DNA from: Halichondria panicea
Lineage: Eukaryota; Porifera; Demospongiae; Suberitida; Halichondriidae
Direction of reading: 5' to 3'
Assembly (NCBI RefSeq): GCF_963675165.1
Contig: NC_087386.1
Location: 608,931 to 672,930 of the forward strand
DNA: 64,000 nucleotides
Shown: positions 36,182 through 47,839 of the stretch, piece by piece
Numbering within the stretch: the first letter of the stretch is position 1
Layout of the letters: each line of letters starts with the position of its first letter
Translations under genes and position numbers: made by a program
The notes under the pieces: model-generated
The model's input: the letters and a program-made list of their open reading frames with translations, nothing else
What the model was told of the DNA's origin: nothing
Database searches by the model: none

Positions 36182-37238
36182 ATGGCCCACCTGACACTTA
36201 TTGCCAGAGCCAGTGATGGACTACCTCTGTCCCCATCCATTGTCAATGAAGAGGTAGAGGAGCTACAGTAGATAATACAGTACAGTCTGCATTGGTCCCA
36301 TCAGGACACTGTACTGTATGCAGCTCAGTGACATGAATAGTTGTCAAGTCATGATTCTGTAGACATATAAAGAGAAGCTTGCTAGAATAATACGTGTGTA
36401 GTGTGTGCTATCTTTAACAGCTTGAATTAACTGAATTGTTGCGTTCTCCCTCTGCAGTCTGGCCGGGATTATGCTGAATACCAACCCAAGGCCAAGCAGA
36501 TATTCCGCAAGCTGTCGTCAGTCAGCCCCCCTCGATGCTCAATCGAGTGTGACCCGGGTCGTATGGTGTTCCAGTAAGCACTCTCCTGTGAATGTCATTA
36601 TTGCCTCGTGGTGTGTATGATGATTGGTGCTCTGTCATGGTATAAACTGATGCAATGGATGGCCTTTTGTTTGTGAGCATTTGCTTAACTGTACCATACA
36701 CATTGTAAGTGGTGTGTGTTATACATAGGTCCCTCTATAGTGATTGTCTAACAAGGAACTACCAGTGTACATGTAGTCTAAGAATAGTTGGAACTTGGTT
36801 GGTGATATTATACTCCAGTTTAATGGTGGATGAGGAGCGATGGCTTTGAGCTTGAAGCACACACACTAACATGGACCCCCCACACAGCTACATCCTTGAG
36901 GGAATATGCTACCTCGCCCTATGTGACCCCACCTATCCTGCCAAGCTGGCCTTTAACTACCTCGAGAATCTACACAAAGACTTCAGTGAGCAACATGGCA
37001 ACGATGTACACAAGGCCAGTCGACCGTACCACTTCATTGAGTTTGGTACGTATTTATATCTGCCATCCATATTTTGTAGACTTAATTATAAGGTCATGCT
37101 TTTTCCTATGTCAGCATTGGACATGCACAGCTGGGCAACACCAGCACTTGCAGTTTCTTGTGTGTGTACTGTTTCAATTCAGTGTTGCTACCACTGTTAT
37201 ATATAGTACAGAATGTCCTTCCTCTCACACCCACTCAC

Positions 37239-37282
<44 letters not shown>

Positions 37283-37337
37283 AGATCTCAGTGACAAAGT
37301 GGGGAAGCTGGTCGACCACTCTTGTGCCAGAGGCTAA
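36182..37337 (+). CDS. SEC22B: SEC22-like longin-only protein, copy C
   Basis: Exons 36182-36253, 36458-36573, 36888-37045 and 37285-37337. The longin domain runs from MAHLTLIARASDGLPLSPSI to RPYHFIEF, with one residue deleted relative to B (ILEGICY instead of ILEEGICY). The fourth exon adds DLSDKVGKLVDHSCARG and the TAA stop. The SNARE motif and membrane anchor of SEC22 are absent. The stop and the SRD5A3 start share one base (TAATG at 37335-37339), a layout that would allow termination-reinitiation on one transcript; this is inference. The open frame is intact. Confidence 0.75.
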
Positions 37338-37867
37338 TGGCTGATCAGCTAATGCAGCATGTGAGCATCTCCTGGCTACTGTGGATTGGTTCTGGACTGC
37401 TAGTTCATGCTCTTGTCTATTGGAGACAATATCTGCCAAGTTTCACCAGAGATGTGTACAAGTATGGTAAGCTGAGGAGTGAGAGTGGCTGGAGCTGGAT
37501 GAGCCCTAGTGTGCCCAAGACTCAAGGAGGTCAGTGAGGGTCAATATATACAGTGTATCAGTCTACCTCTTGTAACGAGAACCCCCTACAAGTCTAGCTT
37601 GTAACACCTAGCTAAGTACTGGATTGTGATTTACAATAGTGAGCTCCCTAGCTGAGACTGTCCTGACTTGTAGTTGTTGTAATTGCATTGTCCCAGTCTA
37701 AGGAGGTCTTTATTCCCCTCTGCAGGTGGTTCACCCACTTCTACGTGTGGGGGATGGTGTGGAACTACTCTGTATTCCTCTACTATACCAGCCACTGTCT
37801 ACTGCACACACGACTACCGCTATTGGGACCAACAGCACTGCTGCATTTGAATTCAGGTATAGTCATA

Positions 37868-38052
37868 TCGTATAGCGGGTATTTTTCGGGGGACAAAATG
37901 TTTGTTGTTCAGCAATATTGAGACATTTCGTGGGTAATATTTTCATGGTTGGAGCAGGTAACGGTAGGCAAAGTCGCTTCATTCGTGGTTAGAGGTCCAA
38001 CCACGAACACCACAAATATTTTGCCCCACGAAAATTACCCACCTCTGTACGG
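37868..38052. mobile_element. Small inverted-repeat element (CCGTATAGCGGG family), copy C
   Basis: Orthologue of 5391-5575; the left end is mutated to ATCGTATAGCGG. Confidence 0.55.
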
Positions 38053-38076
38053 TATTCAGTCTAGTAATAGTCCTAT

Positions 38077-38806
38077 TCGTTTAAGAACCTGGAATTTTGA
38101 TTGCTATTTGAACGCCCACTAACTACTTCCTGTATAGCTTCCGCAGTAAAATTGTGCTGAGCTGGCACACCCTTTTACATTGTAAAATCAATGTGTTTTT
38201 GCAGCCTCTGCATTCTGCAATGCATGCGCTATTATTCTAAATAAAGGAAGTTTGTGAAATATTGAAGTAAGAGCTACACAATGGTTTTTGTCCCAGAGAG
38301 TGTTTGTCAACTATCAGTGAGCTAGCTGGTCTTGAAGATACCACAGTAAGTGCAGTATAGTGCAGTGCAGTAGTAGTAGATCTAAGAGGTAAACTAATCC
38401 TCCAAGATGGTGGAATATCTCCTCTACACAATTCTGCAGATGCCTACTATGTATATAAGATGTTCCATCATCCTTGAACATTAGACTACCTCTTAGATCT
38501 ACTACTACTGCACTTACTGTGTGTATAGTAGGTATCTTCAAGACCAGCTAGCTCACTGACAGTTGACAAACACTCTCTGGGACAAAAACCATTGTGTAGC
38601 TCTTACTTCAATATTTCACAAACTTCCTTCATTTAGAATAATAGCGCATGCATTGCAGAATGCAGAGGCTGCAAAAACGCATTGATTTTACAATGACTTC
38701 AATGTAAAAGGGCGTGCCAGCTCAGCACAATTTTACTGCGGAAGCTATACAGGAAGTAGTAAGTGGGCGTTCAAATAGCAATCAAAATTCCAGGCTCTTA
38801 AACGAA
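38077..38806. mobile_element. 730-bp near-perfect palindrome, copy C
   Basis: The arms start CGTTTAAGAACCTGGAATTT and end with its complement AAATTCC...CTTAAACG; they contain the pair TAGCTTCCGCAGTAAAATTG and complement. The centre lies near 38430. Absent from A, present in degraded form with a nested insert in B. Confidence 0.8.
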
Positions 38807-38808
38807 TA

Positions 38809-39118
38809 CAGTAGAACCTCGATTATCCGGCCCTCGATTATCCGGAACCTCGATTATCCGGCTTGGCAGTTTTCTTTTTAATCAGATTACATAATTCAGA
38901 AAATGGGCGTGTCCCTCAAATGCGCATGCGCGTTGCAGCTGTTACCATGGAGACATGCCTGCTTTTCTTTTGCGCATGCGCAGACAACATGTGGCACTGC
39001 TGTTCACATCAATAAAGTGGGTGGATCAAGGCGTGGTTTATCTATTCGATTATCCGGCATATTCACTTATCCGGCCTGCTTCTGGAACCAAGGTGTCCGG
39101 ATAATCGAGGTTCTACTG
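38809..39118. mobile_element. Pogo/Tigger-like MITE 1, copy C only
   Basis: 310 bp with ends CAGTAGAACCTCGATTATCC and exact complement, flanked by TA. The ends match the general pogo/Tigger pattern. Interior has CpG-rich GCGCATGCGC. Inserted directly at the end of the palindrome. Confidence 0.85.
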
Positions 39119-39173
39119 TAGGACAATTGTACATACCTTGATTAAGTATTAATTGTAAGTGTTAAGTGTACTA

Positions 39174-39396
39174 CCAAGGGCGTATAAAAGAAGAGAGGGC
39201 ATGCAACTCCACTATCAGTACACGTAGCTAGCAGAGTTCAAACGTGGGCGGAGGAATGTGTGCATTTGCATGAAGTGCTAAAAATAGAAATTTTTATTTT
39301 TAGCATTTCATGCACTGTCATGCACATTCATCCGCCCACGTTTGAACTCTGCTCATATAGGAGTTGCATGCCCTCTCTTCTTTTATACGCCCTTGG
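39174..39396. mobile_element. Near-perfect palindromic element, copy C
   Basis: Orthologue of 6243-6463 and 19126-19348. Confidence 0.75.
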
Positions 39397-40126
39397 TACT
39401 ACTGTGTAATTGTTGACTTGTGTGTGGGTTGTTAATTCTTGTTTAGGAGTCTCTATTTGAATGTCAGCCTTGATCAATGTTTCATTGCAGACTCACCCCT
39501 TGCTGGTCTGATTGTAGCCACTCTGTTGTTCCTCTGGGCCTACACATATCAGTACTGATGTCACGTCATCCTTGCACAACTCAGAGCAGTCAAGAACAAG
39601 CCACAGTACGGCGGCTGTCATTGCCAAGCAGACTCACGTTTGCATAGACACAAGTTTGAGGACTATCCAAACAGCAGACAAATTGTTATGACCATTAGTT
39701 GCTAATATAATTTATGCTATGTACATGCAGTACTGTATGGTATCATTCATATTCTCCAATCAATAATCTATCAAATTAATGATCGAAAAAATTAATTTTG
39801 AATTTGCAGTGAATAATAATTGACGCTTCTTATGCTATTATTTGTACATGCAGTACATGGTACATTGAATTAGTATGACATCATTTATTGTTCAATCAAT
39901 AAACCTTCAAATGATCGAAAAAATTAATGTTGAATTTGGACAATAATTCAGTAATTTGCCAGCTATACAGTTTTGTCCACTTTTCTCCTAGTGAGTGTTC
40001 TGGTTTCGTCTATTCGTGCCTTGTGTATCTGGAAGGAGGGCGTGACCCACTGCCCACACGAGCACTGATTACCTGACCAGTTGAATGACCCCAGACGAGC
40101 CGAGCACTAAAGACACAGAATCTGCC

Positions 40127-40233
<107 letters not shown>

Positions 40234-40464
40234 ATTATGAAGAATATATAGCAAATTCTACGAGCTAAACAGTTGAATTCTAGAAAATAACGCAAGGGTA
40301 TATAGTCTTTGTTAAAATTGGATTTTAACTTATCACAAAATAGTACATGTATCTAAGCACAACACTGGAAAGGTAATTCTGAGAGCTCTTGAATGCATCA
40401 ATTAGTTTGAAATTGGACAATCAGAACACAAATTACGAGCTTTCAAGATACGTATCTATTTTAG

Positions 40465-41879
40465 CTAATGCACAAGTAGCAGCCTCACCTTCCCCTCCAC
40501 TTTGCCCAGTAGAGAGCTTTCCATCCACTGTACTGGCTCGATGAACCATGAACTACACACATCATGAGTGGGCCCCTGCTCGTTATAATCCACCTCTGAT
40601 TGAGTGGGTGGAGTTTGCCCTTGCTTTGTCCTCTTATATCATTTGACAGCAGCCTCGTTGGAGAGCAGCTCTCGGAGTAAGAGTGCGTCCAATCGCTGCA
40701 TGAACACAGCCGGTATTATGATGTCACTGGATCCATCCCCACTCATGGAGAAGGGAGGGACCTGGGTTGTATTGTACTGCTTGACATTATCTGGGAGGGA
40801 GGGGGGAGGACCGTTAAGAGCATATTTTACAATTTCACAAAGACCACAGAATGGTGTGCAATACACTATATACGTACGTACAGTCAAGGACTTTTATAAA
40901 GAGAATTTTATCTAAAGTTACAAGCTCTTGGACAGTGTAGTTTACCTGTGATGATGACCCCAGCTGCACCAGCTTTCTGAGCAGTCCTGGCCTGTAGAAA
41001 ATAGTGAAGAATTGTTCCTAAAACATCAACAGGCACTTTAAGAGAAACATTTAGATAACGTAACATAACCATTAATAGGCTCCACATGGTTATGGTGTAC
41101 GGTACAACACTATGTACCTTGAGTACAAAGAGGCAGCCTCCTCTGTTAATGAGCAGGATCTTCCCCATAATATCCCGGGCCTCCTGGGGGTCATACTCGG
41201 AGCATCCATTGTCCAGTACTCCACCGATTGGCTTCGTCTCCACCAACTCCCCTCCCACTTGGAACTCCCCCACGCCCAGCTCTGGCCCAAACATGGCTGG
41301 ACCTACAGTGAACTTGTGTCGTATGCCCCTCTCCTGGAGGTCAGCAGGGGTCAGTATACGAGCCAGCTTCGGTGTCTGTCTCTGACTACCATCTAGTAGG
41401 AGGCGTAATACAGTTGCAGTCATTGCTATGGGAAACAGATTATTCAAATTTGGCAAATAAAACTATAGGATGGAGGGTTTTGTGTACTGTATGTATATAT
41501 CAATTCCTATATGTACCTCCATACATTAAAGATACTGCACATTGAAGTACATTACATGTGGTTGAAAGCTGTACATGTACTATTACCAACAACACTAAAA
41601 GCATTTTACCTGTGACGTGCTGCTGATTCATGAGCTTGACAATATCCTGCATGAGGTACCATCCCTCCTCTGCGTCCTCAGGGCTATTAGCCTTGGCCAT
41701 ATTGTGGGAGACCTGCACTTTGTCTCCCTCCACCACTTGAACCACAATGCCCAGCTCAGTGAGGATCTTCAGGTGACCTGGGTTCTTGAAGTCCAGAGAA
41801 TTGATTGAGAGACGAGGAGGAGTGAGACGCTTACGCTTGGCACTGTATGTGTGTGTGTGGGCGTGTGTGTGTGTGTGGG

Positions 41880-41913
<34 letters not shown>

Positions 41914-44900
41914 GGGAAGGTATCAATAGCACACTTTATTCGAATTTGAGAGCAAATTTGTAAAGGCTTCATAATTATTGTGTATTGACTACAATGAACC
42001 AAGCTGCTGCTGTTACCTGGTTGGTCGTTTGTTGAACCTTGAGCTGGTGCAAAGTTTGAAGACCATCTTCTCAAAGCGGTCCAACAGGACAAACGGTCGT
42101 CGGTCATTAGGGCACGTCAGGTACGCACTGATCACCACAGACTCTGTGTGGGTGTGTGCGGGTGTGGGTGTGGATGTGTGTGTGTGTGGGTGTGGGTGTG
42201 TGTATATAAACAACTAGACAACTGTGCTGACTAGACGGGATTATTGGCTACTACTGTACATGGTGTCTAGTGTGTGTTTCAGCGAACCTTTAGTGAAGCT
42301 GTCAGCGACTGGTTTGTTCTTTGCTGCCTTCCCAGAAGAGTCTGGTCCGCTAGTGGTAACAGTGACAGTGCTCATATTCACCAGGTCTGTGTTCTTCACC
42401 AGCAACTACACACAGAGAGAACAACACCTGACACACTCACACAGCCAGGCTACCATAATCTCATTCAAAAAAGGTACTCTCTATAAAAGAGCTGCCTTAC
42501 CCCCCCCCCCGCCCCCCCCTACAATGTGCAGCTGCACCTAAAAAATGCATACTGAAGCAGCATAGCCGCTACACTGTGTATGTATTGTACCCACTCACTG
42601 CCTCTTGGACGACTCTATTGAGGGTGGTGTTAGCGCTGGCGAGGGAGAGGGGGAAGAGGTGGGCCTCAGTCGTAAACACAAAGTCATCCATGTTCAGGGG
42701 ACTGTCCCCCTCGTCAGCAAACAACAAGAACAGATACTTGAACGTCTCAGCCAGTACGAAGGAGTCCATTCTATACAGTATCGAAGATTGCCAATAAAAT
42801 GATATCGTACTACTAGAATATTAAACCCTTTGTGAATTTGCGATCTAACCTTTGCATTCTGGCAAGGATTGTGATGCCATACAAGTACCAATTATTATAC
42901 GTTTTTGCGAGATCTACATGGAACTAAATTCTAACTATTAGTATATAATGGTTCCCCTGACTTACCTGTCCTCGTGAGCATTGGTCCTGAGGTCCTTGAT
43001 GGCAGCGAAGCCACACCTCACTCTGGCATACTTGTTCAAGTTGTTCACCACTGATCGACCCACGTCCAGGTAGTATGGATCTCCAGTCGCCTGCAGTAGC
43101 AACACAACATAATCGTTCATTAACTACTTAGCCATCAAAATAATACAGAGAGTAGAGTAGAGCAGTAGCATCACAAGCTTTGGTCGATTACAGTACTTAC
43201 AGAAATATTCCAATTACTGAGATGCTTTCTTCGAAACAACAGAAAGTGATATACAGTTGAGCCTCGGTTATCCGAACACCTTTGTCCCCGGGCCCATTCG
43301 GGTAAGTGAAATATTCGGATAATCAAAAGCTGGCTTTTTGCCAGCCACGTGGGCAATTTCCTACTGCGCATGCTCAGATTGCACTATGCTCTAGCATTCG
43401 GATAATCGAGGATTCGGATAACCGGGATTCGGATAACCGAGGCTCAACTGTATACATGTACAGCTAATGCATAGAGTAACACACACCCCACCCCCCCACA
43501 CACACACCCACCCCCACCCCCACCCACCCCACACACACACACCCATCCACCCCCAAATTAAAATTAACTGCAAGGCTTCCCCCCCCTTCAATTTATCAGC
43601 TACCATAACTTGAATTCCGTGGATCCAATTTCAACGATAATATAATTTTCTGAAAGCTTAGAAACACACCTTTCAAATAGCATCATCAAAATTCTTATTA
43701 ATTTTGAACGATAAAAGTATTTGCCAATTAGGCGATACAGTAGAACCTCGATTATCCGGCCCTCCATTATCCGGAACCTCGATTATCCGGCTTGGCAGTT
43801 TTCTTGTTATCAGATCAGAAAATGGGCGTGTCCCTCAAACACGCATGCGCGTTGCAGCTGTTACCATGGATACATGCCTGCTTATCTTCTGCGCATGCGC
43901 ATACAACCATGTGGCACTGCTGTTTATCAATAAAGTGGGTGGATCAAGGCGTGGTTTATCTATTTGATTATCCGGCATATTCACTTATCCGGCCTGCTTC
44001 TGGAACCAAGGTGTCCGGATAATCGAGGTTCTACTGTACCATGAATAATGGTCCAAGGCCGAAAAATGACAAATTATGGCCCCGACGAAATTTTGGATTG
44101 AAATACATCATTTGAAAGGAAATTTTCTAAGCTTTCCGAAAATCACAAAATTTTGGAGATTCGATCAACGGTACTAAAGTTAATAGCTGTTGAAATTAAC
44201 TGCAACTCTCCCCCCCCCTCAATTTAATTATTCTTTTCAGCTGCCATAACTTGAATTCCGTGGACCCCCACCCACCCCACACACACACACCCACCCCCAT
44301 CCCCCACACACAAACACCCACACATCCCACACACACATGACGGTGTACCTTGTAGAGGAAGTAAGTGCTCTCAATGAACTCAGGCCTGAGAGGGTGGTTT
44401 CCCCAGTGGACCCTGAAGTCATGAGTGAATGCCTCGGGTAGGAAGTTGTGTCTCTCCATCACATGATAAAGCATGTCGTGAATGTGTATAGCTGTGTCTA
44501 CGTCACCCCACAGAACCTGGAGATAGATACAACAAACCCCGTAATTTTAAACATGAAGGTTAGGTAAGTACAGTACCGTATATCTTCTAATTTATCGGAC
44601 ACTTCTAATTACCCGGACACTCTTTTGGGCAATTTTCGTTGTTCTAATACAACGGACACTCCAGTACTTTAATATTACATTTGTTCTAAATATCCGGACA
44701 ATACCTTGAAAAGTTGAGTTACCATTCATAGACGACAAGTAAGACTTAGAGTGCTGCAGTTAGATAGCCTTTGAGTAGCTAGTTTTAGAAAGCTAGTGCA
44801 ACTATTCAGTCGTACCCTGTTCTATTAAACTTAGCTAGCTCGCATGCAGCTGCTTGCTTGTTCTAATTATTCCGGACACTTCGCATGCTCTATAAAAATC

Positions 44901-45210
44901 TGTTCCAATTATACCCGGACAATTTCCAAAATAATTATTTTTTGCTGTCCGATAAATTAGAAGATATACGGTATATACAAAAATGTATACTGCATACTAC
45001 AATAGACGGACGGCCTCTAAGAAGTACTTTTCTATGTCAAACCGTTCTAGAGAGGTTCAGAGATATTAAGGCAAAACAGAAAACGACGGCACGAAAAACA
45101 ATTGTTGATCTCAGTCTACCATCTTGTGGTACCTTTATCAAAGAGCTACAAATAAATTGGACACAAGTTACGGCCCCTAAAAGGGAGCTAGTGATTTCTC
45201 TTAGTCAGTG

Positions 45211-45253
<43 letters not shown>

Positions 45254-47396
45254 CTGTAGACCAGGCCAGAACGCCAGAAGTGAGTCCATGAAAGATCTGG
45301 TCATTCGATGAGGTGAATTCATGCTCACCTCCACTAGCATGGGCCCATTCGTGATGTATCTCTTGATGGCATCATAATGCTGTAGGGGAGGGGGTAAAGA
45401 AAGAAAATGAAGTTGCTGACCTTGCATGTACATATTGTACTGTATACACAGTTTCTGTTAACTCCTTTACCTCACAATTTTAACTCTAACAGTAAGCACC
45501 AAGTGTTTCAATAACCCCTCGCTCACCTTCCCAAACCTCTGCAGATACTTCCTGTCCCCCAACAGGATGTAAGACTTGAGACAGTACTCGTAGTATGAGT
45601 CAATCCCCGCCCCCACACCGCTATCCACTCTCGTCCACTCAGCACTGTGTACGTTGATGACTGAGCCAACCAGATTGTGCCCTCGGTGTCTACTACGCCA
45701 GATTGCCTCCATTGTTGGTGGGCTTTCACCTCAAACTGAGGATCACCTGATGGGAGAGAGAGAGAGCTTGACCATTACACAATGTATCTATCAAATGTAA
45801 CCAATAATCTAAGCCTAGACAACTCTTAGAGCTACAAAATGCATTTGGTAATGTACACACACACACAACGCACGCACACGCACACACACACACACACACT
45901 CACTGCACCTGTTAGTCTACTGAGGGCAGCAAACTCAAGGATCATGGACCCAGCACATGCCGTGCACGTTGTCTTCTCCATGTTTGGGTAGCCCATACCG
46001 TGGCGAAGGTTGATCTGAGGAGAGGCACAATACAATACAGCACATGTACAGGTTGTATTATCTACCAGTTTCAATTTTAGTACAGAATGGACTGTATTTT
46101 CTGTTGGCAAGTTTGCACAGTACAGTGGATTGCAGTGCACTTGCAACAGAGATTTGCCTATAATAAAGCACTTTCTACATATGTACAGGTTGTATTATCC
46201 ACATGACATACTGTACACTTAGGGCTAAGACCAGTTTCAAATTTGGTAAAATTTTGAACTGTATTTTCTGTTGGCTATTTTTCAGAGTACAGAGCAGTCA
46301 CCTTTGGATAGGGGAGACCTGTGGTGGTGTTGAAAGCAGGCAGTAATCTGTTCCCCACTTCCACTGCCATTCTGAGCAGCCCCCCATCATACCAAGCCAG
46401 CTGATGGTAGCCCTTCTCTTTGAGAGCCAGGGCAGCAAAGTGACCTCCCAGTAAACCACCTAGCACACGTATGTTGGTCTCAAACACAGAGACCACTAAG
46501 TCACTGTCGAAGCTAATGTCTGTCATGACTTTTTGTACAGCCGAGGAAAACTCATCAACCGAACCAATTACCTGAGGGAACAAACACATGTACATTGGTG
46601 GAGGGGGAGATTGCTCCTGCCCCTTTAATAACAACAGGCTACCATGTACAGTACAGTTAGAGTACAGCTTCCTCTCATATAGTGTATTGTACTGATTCAG
46701 ATATAGGGGAAGGAAGTCAAGGTAAGAGAGGAGCCTCTGGTTGAAGCATCTATATTAACACAGGAAACCATCTCCAGACAAATACAGTAGCTACTTAATT
46801 CATGGTAATGGCTTCTAAATAAGTTACATAGCTTCTCCTCCAATAGGGCCTCAGGGGATGTGGTTGCCCTGACCACCCACACACTATATGTATATACTTG
46901 ACTCACAGCCAGAGTGTCCAGTGTGTCTATGAGGGTGAGGGAGAACCTGCCCAGGGTAAAGTCAATGTCCCCTCGTCCTTGCTCCACCCCCCGGACACGC
47001 CCCTTACACGTCAGTGGCATCAACTCATCAGCAGGATATGCAAAGTCCTGTCAGCAGCGTAAATCAGAGTCATGTGATTAGATAGACACGTCATGTGATA
47101 GGCTCACCATGTATGAACGGTAGGCATGATTGAACATCTCCAGAACCTTGTCCCTGGAAACCAAATAAAATCATACAAACCAAAACTCCTCCCACACAAT
47201 AAAGGCTGAGGTAGGTACACAATAAGGCCAGTATGGGAACCTCTAGACTACTACTAGGACTAGGGTAATGTGTACACACACACACTTACTTGTAGTGTTT
47301 CTTTTCAGTGGGGCCCATTGATAGTGCGCCATTGTGATGAGTGCAGTGAGTAGTAGGGAGCACACAATCACCACTCCCCCACACGTACAATACCAT
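40465..47396 (-). CDS. EDEM3: EDEM3-like ER alpha-mannosidase, copy C (frameshift in exon 6, altered signal peptide)
   Basis: Same exon plan as copy B: first exon 47290-47396, GH47 exons through about 42570, PA-domain exon at about 41118-41425, stop at 40465-40467. Two insertions in exon 1 (one C near 47385, five bases near 47343) sum to six, so the frame returns but the hydrophobic core becomes [18 protein letters not shown], unlike a signal peptide. Exon 6 lacks one base near 45714 ([10 protein letters not shown] instead of [10 protein letters not shown]), which breaks the GH47 frame. Exon 10 is intact ([17 protein letters not shown]), the reverse of copy B. The introns contain three inverted-repeat elements of the pogo-like type or other families that B lacks. 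Probably a second decayed copy. Confidence 0.85.
43254..43450. mobile_element. Pogo/Tigger-like MITE 2, copy C only
   Basis: 197 bp, ends CAGTTGAGCCTCGGTTATCC and complement, flanked by TA. Copy B keeps the empty site GTGATATATACATG. Inside an EDEM3 intron. Confidence 0.85.
43738..44036. mobile_element. Pogo/Tigger-like MITE 3, copy C only
   Basis: 299 bp, nearly identical to 38809-39118, with CAGTAGAACCTCGATTATCC ends and TA flanks. The empty site in B reads GGCGATACCATAATAG. Confidence 0.85.
44576..44971. mobile_element. 396-bp inverted-repeat element, copy C only
   Basis: Ends CCGTATATCTTCTAATTTAT and complement, flanked by TA; the interior has repeated CGGACAC/GTCCG motifs. The empty site in B is TACAGTATATACAAAAATG. 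Separate family from the pogo-like ones. Confidence 0.85.
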
Positions 47397-47839
47397 TGTC
47401 ACTATCTGTACAATGGTTCTACTTTAGACTGGCTCTATGTGCTGCACTGTACACTCATTTGATAAGTGCAACTCACCCTGTCAGCTATAACCTGTTCATA
47501 GTAGGAGGAAAGATAAACAAAGCACAGAGTCTCTTTGTCATTGATCGAAGGTTGGATTTCAATTTTTCACAACCATGATTTTTCCTTTAATTCTACACTG
47601 CTGCACTTTGACCTTAGCTGTATGACGACATTTTTTAATGTGTGGGCGTTGCTACTGTTCATACTGCAGGCCTCTCTTCGAGCGAAGAGCGGCCTGGAAT
47701 CGAGGCTATTACGTATTTATACTGTACATGCTCAGTTTCAACTTCTCACAGAGACTACTGTACAAATAATGTGTTCAGAAAAGTAAAGCATTGCAGACAA
47801 AATAGTATCAATAAAAACTTAAAAATCAGTTCGGTCAAT

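Larger units (their letters stand above)
37337..39690 (+). pseudogene. SRD5A3: SRD5A3-like polyprenol reductase fragment, copy C, CGA to TGA
   Basis: Exon 1 (37337-37529) is open and carries VYKYGKLRSESGWSWMSPSV. Exon 2 (37736-37856) reads WFTHFYVWGMVWNYSVFLYY. The exon from 39447 contains LIVATLLFLWAYTYQY then TGA (39556-39558); A and B have CGA. This is a C-to-T change at a CpG. Exon phases 1-2 and 2-3 do not join cleanly with the visible sites, and the family catalytic segment is missing. The KFEDYP stretch persists downstream of the stop. Confidence 0.75.

Noticed and set aside
4860-39690. Selenocysteine or readthrough use of TGA in SRD5A3
   Set aside because: The three TGA codons lie at different, non-cysteine positions and each copy has only its own; decay explains them.
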